Below are positions 1 through 8,475 of a stretch of DNA of 64,000 nt, in pieces (the stretch's first letter is position 1; every line of letters starts with the position of its first letter). Made by a program: the position numbers and the translations under genes. This DNA comes from Cyanobacteria bacterium OH_CBrB_359 (GTDB taxonomy: Bacteria > Cyanobacteriota > Vampirovibrionia > Gastranaerophilales > Gastranaerophilaceae), in NCBI GenBank assembly GCA_023433065.1, contig JAEZET010000001.1:124001-188000 (forward strand), given 5' to 3'. A model generated the notes under the pieces. It did no database searches. It had not been told where the DNA came from and saw only the letters and a list, made by a program, of their open reading frames with translations.

Positions 1-1754
1 GGAGCACTAACCGCAATCATATCTAATGCTGATTTTAATACAATTTTAACTGATTTTACAATTGATAATCTGGCTAGCATCAAGTCCTTATCCTCAACCA
101 ATACTTTTGAAAAAGTATAAAATTGATGGAAAGCTGCGGCTAGCTCTTGCAGATATTTTGCAACCAGATACGGCATTCTGTTTGCAGCTGCAGCTCTTAT
201 TATCTGACGATATTCTTCCAGTTTAAGAATTAATTTTTTTGTGGTATCTATAGCTTTTTCATCATCATTTTCCCAGATTACATTTAATTTATCTTCCGTA
301 AAATTATTTATAATTTTATCTAAATCACTTTCATCACAAGCCGGTTTTTGTGTAATTTCTCTTAATATGTCATATCTTTGCGAAACTGCATTTCTTAAAA
401 TAGAGCACGCTCTTGCATGGGCATATTGAACGTAAAACACGGGATTTTCATCGCTATTTGATTTAGCAAGTTCAATATCAAAGTCAAGCGTAGTATCAAT
501 GCTTCTCATAATCATCCAGAATCTTGTAGCATCAACACCTACCTCGTTAATCAAGTCCTCAAGCGTAATCATTTTGGTTCTTTTGCCCATTCTAACCTGT
601 TCACCTTTTATAACAAGGTTCACGAGCTGCCCAAGCAAAACTTCAAGAGAATCGGGATTATAGCCAAGCGCATCTATTGCAGCCTTCATTCTTGCGACAT
701 AACCATGGTGGTCTGCACCCCAGATATTTATCATTTTCTCGAAGCCGCGTTTTAATTTATCGTAATGATAAGCTATATCTGCTGTCAGATATGTATACGA
801 ACCGTCTGATTTTTTAATTACCCTGTCTTGATCATCACCCAGCTCACTTGATTTAAACCATACTGCACCGTCTTTTGTGTACAACATGTCTTTTTTATCA
901 AGTTCTGATATACATTTTTCAACTTCACCTTTTTCATGAAGCTCTAGCTCACTGTAAAATGTATCAAAATTGGTTTTGAATTTTTTCAAAAGTTCCTTTT
1001 GAAGTTCGAGCATCTTTGCTTTAGCAAATGATGAAAACATTGATAAATCTATAGTTTCAAAATTTTCTTTCGTAATTAAAGAGCAAAATTCACCGTTTTC
1101 TTTTACAAATTCATCTGCTATCGGAATTAAATAATCACCTGTATAATAATTTTTAACTTCGATCTCATCTTGAGGAAAATCCACTTCAAACCCAAGCTCT
1201 TGCAATACCCTGATTTTTAATGATTGACCAAGGTTATTTATCTGATTACCCGCATCATTTATATAAAATTCCTGAGAAAGCTCATAACCGGAATATTTCA
1301 TAATATTTGCAAGTGCACTTCCCATAGCAGCCCAGCGTCCATGACCTATATGGAAAGGTCCTGTAGGGTTAGCGCTTACATACTCAAGCAAAACTTTCTC
1401 GCCCTTGCCAATATTATTCCTTGCAAAATCTTCTTCGTTTTCAAGCACTTCTTTAATTACAGTGTTTAAGAGCTTTAAAGACAGCTTAAAGTTGATAAAC
1501 CCTGCGACAACATTAACCTCAAAATCATCTTTTTTAATAAGCTGGGATATTTCATTTGCAATTTGCACAGGAGACATCTTCGCAAATCTGGAAAGAGAAG
1601 AAACATTAACGGCAAAATCACCGAAATCACTATTTTTAGGTATTTCGATTTGAAGAGAATATTCATCAGCTAACTGCATCTGCCCCAGCTTACCTGTTTT
1701 AATCGCTTTATTAACAGCTATTTTAATCTCATTTAAAAAATAATCTTTTAACAT
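1..1754 (-). CDS. argS: Arginyl-tRNA synthetase, 3' end cut by window
   Basis: Class I aminoacyl-tRNA synthetase that charges tRNA-Arg in the cytoplasm. Reading from the ATG at 1754 gives a protein starting MLKDYFLNEIKIAV. It carries the nucleotide-binding motif SANPTGPFHIGHG (the HIGH signature, around 1335-1370), a KMSKS-like segment RMGKRTK (around 575-595), and an anticodon-binding C-terminal domain that runs off the window as SALDMIAVSAP. About 584 codons are visible. Family members usually end a few residues after this point (typically ERM), so almost the whole gene is present. An AAAAGG element 7 nt upstream and a second ATG 6 nt upstream in another frame both favour the start at 1754. 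It lies downstream of a small gene but is separated from it by a terminator, so it probably has its own promoter. Confidence 0.95.
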   Translation of the reverse strand, partial: MLKDYFLNEIKIAVNKAIKTGKLGQMQLADEYSLQIEIPKNSDFGDFAVNVSSLSRFAKMSPVQIANEISQLIKKDDFEVNVVAGFINFKLSLKLLNTVIKEVLENEEDFARNNIGKGEKVLLEYVSANPTGPFHIGHGRWAAMGSALANIMKYSGYELSQEFYINDAGNQINNLGQSLKIRVLQELGFEVDFPQDEIEVKNYYTGDYLIPIADEFVKENGEFCSLITKENFETIDLSMFSSFAKAKMLELQKELLKKFKTNFDTFYSELELHEKGEVEKCISELDKKDMLYTKDGAVWFKSSELGDDQDRVIKKSDGSYTYLTADIAYHYDKLKRGFEKMINIWGADHHGYVARMKAAIDALGYNPDSLEVLLGQLVNLVIKGEQVRMGKRTKMITLEDLINEVGVDATRFWMIMRSIDTTLDFDIELAKSNSDENPVFYVQYAHARACSILRNAVSQRYDILREITQKPACDESDLDKIINNFTEDKLNVIWENDDEKAIDTTKKLILKLEEYRQIIRAAAANRMPYLVAKYLQELAAAFHQFYTFSKVLVEDKDLMLARLSIVKSVKIVLKSALDMIAVSA

Positions 1755-1810
1755 ACATTTGCCTTTTGAGAATGTTTCCTGAACTATCATAACAAAAAAA
1801 TTCAAATAAA

Positions 1811-1835
1811 AAAAAGGCGCATCTAACGCCTTTTT
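1811..1835 (-). terminator. Rho-independent terminator of the 52-aa gene
   Basis: On the minus strand the stem AAAAAGGCG/CGCCTTTTT with loop TTAGATG is followed by a run of T. It lies between the small gene at 1886-2044 and argS and should separate their transcripts. Confidence 0.8.
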
Positions 1836-1885
1836 AATCACAAAGAAGATTCAATATGAATTACAGAAAACTACCACTACTCAGC

Positions 1886-2044
1886 TTAATTTTTGCCGGA
1901 ACCCGACAAAAACATTTCTTTCAACATTTGGCAATAATCGTCAAATGTCTCTTTAACACTGTCAATATCATTAATTAAATTTTGAATTTCGATTACAATT
2001 TTTTCCTCGTTCAAATTGTAGCTCATATTCTCATGTTTTTCCAT
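1886..2044 (-). CDS. Small acidic hypothetical protein, 52 aa
   Basis: A short open frame with ATG at 2044, preceded at good distance by AAGGAGC, and ending in TAA at 1886. It is followed by a convincing terminator at 1811-1835. The product starts MEKHENMSYNLNEEKIVIEI and ends LSGSGKN. It is acidic, probably mostly helical, has no membrane segment, and contains one cysteine. The Shine-Dalgarno site, the stop and the dedicated terminator together make it a real gene despite its size. I recognise no family. A small regulatory or adaptor protein is possible, but nothing in the sequence shows this. Confidence 0.7.
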   Translation of the reverse strand: MEKHENMSYNLNEEKIVIEIQNLINDIDSVKETFDDYCQMLKEMFLSGSGKN

Positions 2045-2215
2045 CTATGGCTCCTTAAAATCTATCCCTTACTTTTTAATTGTCGAAATTTAAAAGTCAA
2101 ACTTTAGGAAATCAGCATATTTGTTAACAAATTGTTACTTTAATAAAAATTTTAGCAATTTAGCAGATTTATTGAGTTTATTCACTCGTAATGGCTAAAT
2201 TCTAAAGGGGAATTC

Positions 2216-3100
2216 ATGGGAATAAACATAGAATCAGTAAAAGTTAATAACAATGTCAAAAGTTTTTCAGGCATTTCTGATAAAAAAGCGGAATCAATGA
2301 CTCCCAAATCTTTACCTATAAATGCATCCGCGGTATTAATTGGAACTGCGGCAGCAGCAGGAGTTGCGGCTTTGGCTATAAGCAGCATACTGATTCACCG
2401 TAAATCACCCGAACATATATTAAGTATGTCAAAAAAACTGTTCTCAGAGGCTGAAGAAATTAAAAACGTCGGAGCAAAACTCCTGGCAAAAACCAGAACA
2501 ACTATAGATGAAGTTGCAGGGTTTATAAAAGATGGTGCAAGCAAAAATTTTGAAGATGTCACTGACGAAACAGGTAAAATAATTAGAAAGTTTGAACTTG
2601 CAACAATAGATGAGCAAAAAACAGCCAAAAAAATGCTTGAATATACCTCTTCAGGTAAACTCTTCAGGGAAACAACTATTTCTCCCGGCTTGAAAGTTGA
2701 ATCTATAGAAGAATTTATAGGAAAAACCAGAAATAAAATTGATTTACAAACTTCATATATTGATTTATTTCTTGACACTAAAACTCTTCCCAATGGAGTG
2801 ACTAAAGCAGCAAAAGTATTTGAATTTAATAGAGATTTTGTAACAGGATACGGCACTCACATTGAATTTGATAAAGAAAAAGAACTCGTAAAAACTCATA
2901 GATTATTTGAATTTGACAAAGGATTGCTGAAAAGATTTGAATATACAGGTAAGAAAAATACCTCACAAATGCAGTTTGACAAAGGTAACTTAGTTGAATT
3001 TACGAAACATCCTAACAATGATGAAGGCAGGGTTCTGACGGGGCTACACTTTGAAGACAACAAAGTTATAGAAAACTATAGCGCTCCTGAAGAGTTTTAA
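2216..3100 (+). CDS. Unknown protein with one membrane helix, 294 aa
   Basis: Starts at ATG 2216 with AAAGGGG just upstream. Residues 1-37 are polar and contain a VKSFSGI segment that recalls the F-G motif near the N-terminus of other small proteins in this window. Residues about 38-60 (alanine-rich, then a short hydrophobic stretch ending in SSILIHRK) could be one transmembrane helix. The middle (65-125) is helical. The C-terminal third repeats a pattern of FEFnrdfvtGYGTHIEFDkek, FEFDKGLLKRFEYTG and MQFDKGNLVEF, which suggests tandem beta-strand repeats. It stands alone between argS and thiC and is followed by its own terminator. Function unknown; the signal-anchor idea is inference. Confidence 0.75.
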   Translation: MGINIESVKVNNNVKSFSGISDKKAESMTPKSLPINASAVLIGTAAAAGVAALAISSILIHRKSPEHILSMSKKLFSEAEEIKNVGAKLLAKTRTTIDEVAGFIKDGASKNFEDVTDETGKIIRKFELATIDEQKTAKKMLEYTSSGKLFRETTISPGLKVESIEEFIGKTRNKIDLQTSYIDLFLDTKTLPNGVTKAAKVFEFNRDFVTGYGTHIEFDKEKELVKTHRLFEFDKGLLKRFEYTGKKNTSQMQFDKGNLVEFTKHPNNDEGRVLTGLHFEDNKVIENYSAPEEF

Positions 3101-3106
3101 AATATA

Positions 3107-3135
3107 AAGAACCTTGAGTTAAATCAAGGTTTCTT
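3107..3135 (+). terminator. Terminator after the 294-aa gene
   Basis: Inverted repeat AAGAACCTTGA ... TCAAGGTTTCTT with one bulged base and loop GTTAAA, followed by an AT-rich run. It lies directly downstream of the stop at 3100. Confidence 0.65.
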
Positions 3136-3318
3136 ATTTGGATTTTGATTTAAATAAACCTATTTATAAGTATAATAAATTATATTAAAAATGGTCATTG
3201 AATTAATAGTAAGGTTTTGGTATCGTTAAATGTAGTATTTTGATTAAATTGAAATACAAGGGTATTAGTTATATTGCAGGCATCGATTTAAATATGCTGC
3301 TGTAAAAAGGATTAAATT

Positions 3319-4581
3319 ATGACAACTCAAATTATTGAAGCACAAAAAGGTAAAATTACTCCTGAGATGGAAGCTGTAGCTCTTAAAGAGAACGTTGATG
3401 TTAAAACAATAAGAGAAAAAGTAGCTCAGGGAAGAATTGTAATCCTTAAAAATAATCAAAGAGAAAACATTATTCCAACTGCGGTAGGCGAAGGTTTAAC
3501 TGTTAAAATTAATGCAAATATTGGAACTTCAAACGAAAAAAGCTCAATTGAAGAAGAACTGCAAAAAGTTAAAATAATCGAAAACACCGGTGCAGATGTG
3601 CTTATGGATTTATCCACAGGCAAAAATATAGACGAAACCAGAAAGGCCATTATACAATCCACTAAACTCCCAATAGGTACAGTGCCAATGTATCAGGCAG
3701 GAAAAGAAGCTATTGATGGCTATAGGGATATTTCAAAATTAAGTAAAGATAAATTATTTTCCGATATAGAAAAACACTGCAAGGACGGAATAGATTTTAT
3801 AACCGTCCACTGCGGAGTAACCAAGTTTGTTGTTGATGCATTAGAGAAACAAGGCAGAGTCACTGATATAGTAAGCAGGGGCGGCTCCATGCTAGCCTGC
3901 TGGGTCAAAGCAACAGGAAAAGAAAATCCGCTATATGAATATTATGATGAGCTTTTAGATATAGCAAGAACTTATGACTGCACATTATCTCTTGGAGACG
4001 GATTAAGACCCGGATGCGGAGCCGATGCGGGTGACAGAGCACAGGTTGCAGAAACAATTGTACTTGGTGAACTCGTAAAAAGAGCAAGGGCAGCAGGCGT
4101 CCAGACTATGGTAGAAGGTCCCGGGCATGTACCTTTAAACTTAATCCCATCAATGATGGAAACAATAAAAGTTTTAACAGATTACGCTCCATTGTACGTT
4201 TTAGGGCCACTAGTCACAGACATTGCTCCCGGATACGACCACATAACTTCAGCCATAGGCGGCACTTTAGCAGCATACCATGGTGCTGATTTTTTATGCT
4301 ACGTTACCCCAAGTGAGCATCTTGGACTACCAAATGCACAGCAGGTCAGAGAAGGTATAATAACAAGCAGAATAGCAGCCCATGCCGCAGATGTTGCAAG
4401 AGGCAACAAAAAAGCTATAGAACAAGACCGATTAATGTCTGTTGCCAGAAAAAACCTTGATTGGACTGAGCAGGCAAAATATGCAATTGATAAGTGCGTA
4501 TTCGATAAAATAAATGACGGCAAACCCTGCACTATGTGCGGCGAATATTGCAGCATGAAAATATTTAAAGAATATTTTTAA
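3319..4581 (+). CDS. thiC: Phosphomethylpyrimidine synthase ThiC
   Basis: Radical-SAM enzyme that converts 5-aminoimidazole ribotide to the pyrimidine (HMP-P) half of thiamine. Conserved blocks include ADVLMDLSTG, GTVPMYQA, FITVHCGV, SRGGSMLACW, LSLGDGLRPGC, MVEGPGHVPLN, GPLVTDIAPGYDHITSAIGG and YVTPSEHLGLP. The C-terminal cluster ligands are in PCTMCGEYCSMK (Cys404, Cys407, Cys411), a CX2CX3C spacing one residue shorter than the CX2CX4C of the E. coli/Caulobacter type. At 420 aa it is the short form without the N-terminal extension. AAAAGGA precedes ATG 3319. I see no TPP-riboswitch core in the 218 bp upstream. It stands alone, and its stop overlaps the stop of the convergent protease gene. 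Confidence 0.96.
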   Translation: MTTQIIEAQKGKITPEMEAVALKENVDVKTIREKVAQGRIVILKNNQRENIIPTAVGEGLTVKINANIGTSNEKSSIEEELQKVKIIENTGADVLMDLSTGKNIDETRKAIIQSTKLPIGTVPMYQAGKEAIDGYRDISKLSKDKLFSDIEKHCKDGIDFITVHCGVTKFVVDALEKQGRVTDIVSRGGSMLACWVKATGKENPLYEYYDELLDIARTYDCTLSLGDGLRPGCGADAGDRAQVAETIVLGELVKRARAAGVQTMVEGPGHVPLNLIPSMMETIKVLTDYAPLYVLGPLVTDIAPGYDHITSAIGGTLAAYHGADFLCYVTPSEHLGLPNAQQVREGIITSRIAAHAADVARGNKKAIEQDRLMSVARKNLDWTEQAKYAIDKCVFDKINDGKPCTMCGEYCSMKIFKEYF

Positions 4582-6197
4582 TCCAATCTACTGCACTGAA
4601 AACACAAAAAATAATCTTTTAACTTACTTAAAGGTATTGTTATTTTATGTGACGTGTTATAAGGGTTAACTATATTATATAATGTTTTTCCGGAAGGCAG
4701 CTTCTCAGGATTTACAAAATAAGCATGGCTATTTTCTATCCCATATTCATAACTGTCAGAAAAGTCTTTAAGGTCTCTTTTTGTGTTTCCTATAATTATA
4801 AAATTAGAGTGTTCTGCCGACTCATCCATAATTGATTGAATAGTATATGAATCAAGCTCATCATCAAAATAATATCTGGTGCTTTCTTTTAACCCGAATT
4901 TATTAAATACCTCAATGGCATCTCCGCCCTGATTTCTGTAATATTCTTCCTGAGTATATCGTCCTCGGATTCCATTTGTATTTTTAATCTCATAAACCGG
5001 TTTATATTGAATTCCAGAATCTCCCCAGGTAAGATTAAGACTGTCTTTCATAGCAAGTACCAAGGGTTCTGACTCAATCCTCTTTTTAAAATCATTAAAA
5101 GCTTTCTTATAGTCATGCAGCTGATATAAAAGGTATTGATAAGAGTCTTCATCAAAATCCTGCGAATTATCTTTGTCTCTTTTTTCTTCGATAAGAGCGA
5201 CTTCCCTTCGCATATCATCCATTTTTTGTCTCATTTTTATATAATACAAGTCATTATATTTTTTGATTAAGTCCAACCCGAAAACATGTTCAAGCAACTG
5301 AAACCCTTTGGCTCCCGCTAAAAAATTATTTCTGTTAGAATTATCAGGCAGCTCACAATTTTTGGACAAATAGACAGCCTCTCCTTTAGGAAATTTAACT
5401 AATACATCATTGCCCAGCTGCTCAAAAGAACTAAGAACTCTATGCCTTGTTTTCGGATTTTCATATAAAGCATCTAAACTACTTACAAGATAACAATCCC
5501 CAATGCCGCTTTGCACTAAGGCAAATCTCTCTACCGGAGGAAAAAGTTTCATATACATTTCTTTGTCAAATTTTAAATATTCGAATCCATCTTCTTTTGT
5601 TTTGATACATACATTTTCCACACCTTCAATTTCAAAAACGTCACCTAACTTTATATTCTTTTTTAATTCTTCTTCAGAAGCAATTTTAGGAACAAAAACG
5701 TCAGCAGGGTTTATTCCTTCTTCATGGCAACGATTCAGGAGCTGTATGTCTTTAACAACAGATTCATTCATTTTTCCATTTTTTGTAATGTTATTTAATA
5801 CGTCAAATGAAACAATATCTCTATCAACTAGACCTATTAACATTCTTATGTTGAGAGAGTGCTGATCCTCAGCAGCCATTGTCTTAACAAGAGGAGAATG
5901 CTGGGAAATAAACAAATAATTAAAATAAGGTTTAGTCCTTAAATATTCTAAAGCAGCCAAGCCTGAATCCACCGTTGACTTCTGTAACATATCAGGAGAA
6001 ACTCTTATAAAAGTATCAGCGCTCACATACTGAAAAGGTTTTTCAGGAGAATCAAAAGTTGAACAAAAAGCTACTTTTGAATTATTTTTAACTAACTTTA
6101 AAGAGTCTGTGTTATTTGCATCAAACCTTTTTATTTTAAATTTATTTAAATAATTATTGATATTTAAGTTTAAAGATTGATTTATGCTTGTTATCAT
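4578..6197 (-). CDS. Calpain-like (C2 family) cysteine protease, 539 aa
   Basis: The middle and end carry a papain-fold calpain core. The catalytic cysteine block LVQSGIGDCYLVSSLDALYE (Cys235) matches the calpain pattern Q-x-x-x-G-D-C-[WY]. A histidine block NSHAYFV follows (His491, cf. GHAY in calpains), then an asparagine block YNIVNPYN (Asn511, cf. NPWG). Between Cys and His there is an inserted charged, coiled-coil-like segment (about residues 315-375). The N-terminal 220 residues are of unknown type and start MITSINQSLNLNINNYLNKF, without a clear signal peptide. There are no EF-hands. It is transcribed alone and converges on thiC with a 4-nt stop overlap. Substrate unknown. Family assignment rests on the three catalytic blocks and their order. 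Confidence 0.75.
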   Translation of the reverse strand: MITSINQSLNLNINNYLNKFKIKRFDANNTDSLKLVKNNSKVAFCSTFDSPEKPFQYVSADTFIRVSPDMLQKSTVDSGLAALEYLRTKPYFNYLFISQHSPLVKTMAAEDQHSLNIRMLIGLVDRDIVSFDVLNNITKNGKMNESVVKDIQLLNRCHEEGINPADVFVPKIASEEELKKNIKLGDVFEIEGVENVCIKTKEDGFEYLKFDKEMYMKLFPPVERFALVQSGIGDCYLVSSLDALYENPKTRHRVLSSFEQLGNDVLVKFPKGEAVYLSKNCELPDNSNRNNFLAGAKGFQLLEHVFGLDLIKKYNDLYYIKMRQKMDDMRREVALIEEKRDKDNSQDFDEDSYQYLLYQLHDYKKAFNDFKKRIESEPLVLAMKDSLNLTWGDSGIQYKPVYEIKNTNGIRGRYTQEEYYRNQGGDAIEVFNKFGLKESTRYYFDDELDSYTIQSIMDESAEHSNFIIIGNTKRDLKDFSDSYEYGIENSHAYFVNPEKLPSGKTLYNIVNPYNTSHKITIPLSKLKDYFLCFQCSRLD

Positions 6198-6409
6198 ATA
6201 AACTTTCTCTCTCTACAGTTAGTATCTTAAAGCCTGAAAATACTAATTTTCACTTCAATACCCAAAAATATTTACATAATTTAAAAATTAATGCTCGTCA
6301 AAATCAAAAAACATATTACAAATTGTAAAAATAATCCCAAAAAGCTAAAGATAATGATTAAATAGCCCGATAACTAATTATATATGTAGTATAAGGAGTA
6401 AAGCTTCAT

Positions 6410-7477
6410 ATGGGAATGTCAGCATCTCAAGCCAGATATCTCGGACTTACCGCAAGAAGAAGCAATAATGAATTTGAAATGCAACAAATTGCGCAGGAGC
6501 GTATAACTCTTGCAATGAATATGGACGATGTTGCAAAAGCATATACTGATAAAGTCAACAATCAACAACTCTTATTTGTACAAATTGACCCTTCTAGCCT
6601 CCAGCAAACAACAACAAGGCTTACTTATGAAATAATTACAAATACAAATCCTTTTGAAGGGCTTAATATGAGAATCGTTGACAGTTTAGGGCGAATAATC
6701 GTTCCAAACGCAATAGATACAAATTTATTGAGAGAAAATGCACTGAATGAGTATCAGGCTGCTGTTACAAATAAATGTTTTGAAAAAACATCAGCAGCTG
6801 CGGATGGCACTACGACTAAACTTCTTTTCACAGGTGCGAACTTTATCAACAACTATTTTTCTAATAACGATTACATAAATCCATCTAACCCTATTCTCGA
6901 TAAAGATGGAAATGCTATTGATATAGCCGCATTTAAAGAACAAATCTCATCAATGAAAGCACCTGCTTTTTATGAGTTTTGGACCCAAAACCATTACAAA
7001 TTCCAGGATAATTCATTTCCTAACTCTACAGATATTGCTGAAAGAGCTTATACTGAAGATGATTCTGCTGCTTTAAGCACATATAATAAAAATTTAGCTG
7101 ACATTATTGAAAAGGAAAAATACACTTATTCACCTGATTTAAACTGCCTTGACGCTGATTATCTTGAAGAAAAATTAAGAAGTGGTGAATGGCGACTTCA
7201 AAAACAAAATCCTGACGTAACAGGTCCTGAAGGAAAGTGGATTCCTACTCCATGGTCATCTGTGGCTTCAATATCAGATGCTCTTGATAAAAGTGATGAT
7301 GCTCAGGCTGAGACTGAATATGAGAATAAAAGCGCATTCTTCCAAAGAGAAGACAAAAGACTTGAAATGAGGCAAAAACAACTTGATAGTGAGCATAATG
7401 CGCTCCAAACAGAAATCGACTCTGTTAAAAAAGTTATTGATAAAAACGTTGAAAGCTCATTTAAAACTTTCGGTTAG
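6410..7477 (+). CDS. Unknown protein with ASQAR N-terminus and C-terminal coiled coil, 355 aa
   Basis: A strong AAGGAG precedes ATG 6410. The N-terminus (MGMSASQARYLGLTARRS, followed by a long helix) and the C-terminus (RLEMRQKQLDSEHNALQTEI then VIDKNVESSFKTFG) are helical and heptad-like, with a polar, globular middle (about 60-290). Helical ends around a variable middle resemble the general plan of flagellar axial or secreted filament proteins. From memory, proteins with this M-G-[ML]-x-A-S-Q-A-R start are common in gut Melainabacteria, but I could not verify this. There is no signal peptide or membrane helix. It lies 1.9 kb upstream of flaG-fliS, on the same strand but separated by two opposite genes. 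Function unknown. Confidence 0.8.
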   Translation: MGMSASQARYLGLTARRSNNEFEMQQIAQERITLAMNMDDVAKAYTDKVNNQQLLFVQIDPSSLQQTTTRLTYEIITNTNPFEGLNMRIVDSLGRIIVPNAIDTNLLRENALNEYQAAVTNKCFEKTSAAADGTTTKLLFTGANFINNYFSNNDYINPSNPILDKDGNAIDIAAFKEQISSMKAPAFYEFWTQNHYKFQDNSFPNSTDIAERAYTEDDSAALSTYNKNLADIIEKEKYTYSPDLNCLDADYLEEKLRSGEWRLQKQNPDVTGPEGKWIPTPWSSVASISDALDKSDDAQAETEYENKSAFFQREDKRLEMRQKQLDSEHNALQTEIDSVKKVIDKNVESSFKTFG

Positions 7478-7482
7478 GCTTA

Positions 7483-8466
7483 TTAAAAAGAAAAACTGAA
7501 TTCGACATGACCCACAACTTCTCCCAGAAGAGTCTCTATTCTGGTATTAAATAATTTATTTAACGAAGAATTTCTAATCTTGGAATCATCCAGCCATCCT
7601 AACTGCCTTAAAGATTCAATAACAACAAGGCTTCTTGCTTCCATATCAGTGTCTTGAATTTTAACAACAAGGCATTGTTCTTTTTGTAAATTAACCACAG
7701 TACATAAGCCGCAAGCTCCGACTTTTGCTATCAAATTGGCTTCTGAAGCTTTTATCACTTCAGTGTCCAATCTCAGATCCCCTCCAATAAAATACGGATA
7801 TTCAATAAAAGCTCTTTTGAGTTTGTCATATTTTTTATCCAAAAATAAATTCAAAAAGCCTTTACCCAGAGAGTTTAAAGTTGTAGCAACAGTGGGTAAA
7901 CCACATCCGTCTTTACTGATTATCGAATTTTCAGTCTCGCAAAGTTCTTCAACCCTTTTTATTACAGATCTGTTTAAGGGATGCCCTGCATCAATGTAAT
8001 TTTGAGTATCCCATCCCATAGCCACACATAAAGCAAGCATCGCCGCATGTTTACCTGAACAGTTGTTGTGCAAAGCTGTATAATTTTCTTCCGATAAAAT
8101 AAGATTCTTTTGCGCCTCAACAGATAAAGGTTTATGAGGCGGACATTTTAAGTAAGAAGAATCAAGACCAATCTTTTTAAGCAGGCTTAAAACCGTCTTT
8201 ATATGAATATCACTGCCGCAATGAGATGCTGAAGCAATAGCTATTTCTTCCAATGAAAGGTTATATTTTTCATCTACGCTAAAATCAATCAAGACTGATG
8301 CCTGAAGGGGCTTCATACAGGAGCGGTGATAAAAAGCATATCCGTTATCTTCTCCTATTTTTTTTATTATAGCGTTCTTATCTAAAAGAAAAATTAAACC
8401 GTTATGCTCTTTTTCACTTAGATTATTCCTCAGAAATTTTATTAAAGGAGCAAATTGAGCTTCCAT
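7483..8466 (-). CDS. Asparaginase II family protein
   Basis: Matches the asparaginase II (Rhizobium etli type) family, which hydrolyses L-asparagine to aspartate and ammonia. Family blocks visible are YHRSCMKPLQA (residues 46-56, with the Ser-x-x-Lys pair Ser49/Lys52), ASHCGSDIH (80-88), HNNCSGKHAAML (133-144) and DGCGLPT (186-192). Cys136, Lys139 and Cys188 sit where the characterised R. etli enzyme has its Cys/Lys/Cys metal site. There is no signal peptide, so it should be cytoplasmic. The 327-aa length is normal. The gene is followed 9 nt downstream on the same strand by no other gene; it is itself downstream of the 263-aa gene and probably cotranscribed with it. Confidence 0.9.
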   Translation of the reverse strand: MEAQFAPLIKFLRNNLSEKEHNGLIFLLDKNAIIKKIGEDNGYAFYHRSCMKPLQASVLIDFSVDEKYNLSLEEIAIASASHCGSDIHIKTVLSLLKKIGLDSSYLKCPPHKPLSVEAQKNLILSEENYTALHNNCSGKHAAMLALCVAMGWDTQNYIDAGHPLNRSVIKRVEELCETENSIISKDGCGLPTVATTLNSLGKGFLNLFLDKKYDKLKRAFIEYPYFIGGDLRLDTEVIKASEANLIAKVGACGLCTVVNLQKEQCLVVKIQDTDMEARSLVVIESLRQLGWLDDSKIRNSSLNKLFNTRIETLLGEVVGHVEFSFSF

Positions 8467-8475
8467 GATAAATAT

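Noticed and set aside
3136..3318. TPP riboswitch upstream of thiC
   Set aside because: I looked for the CTGAGA and ACCTGAT...GGATAATGCC-like conserved segments and found none; the region is AT-rich with no matching pairing.
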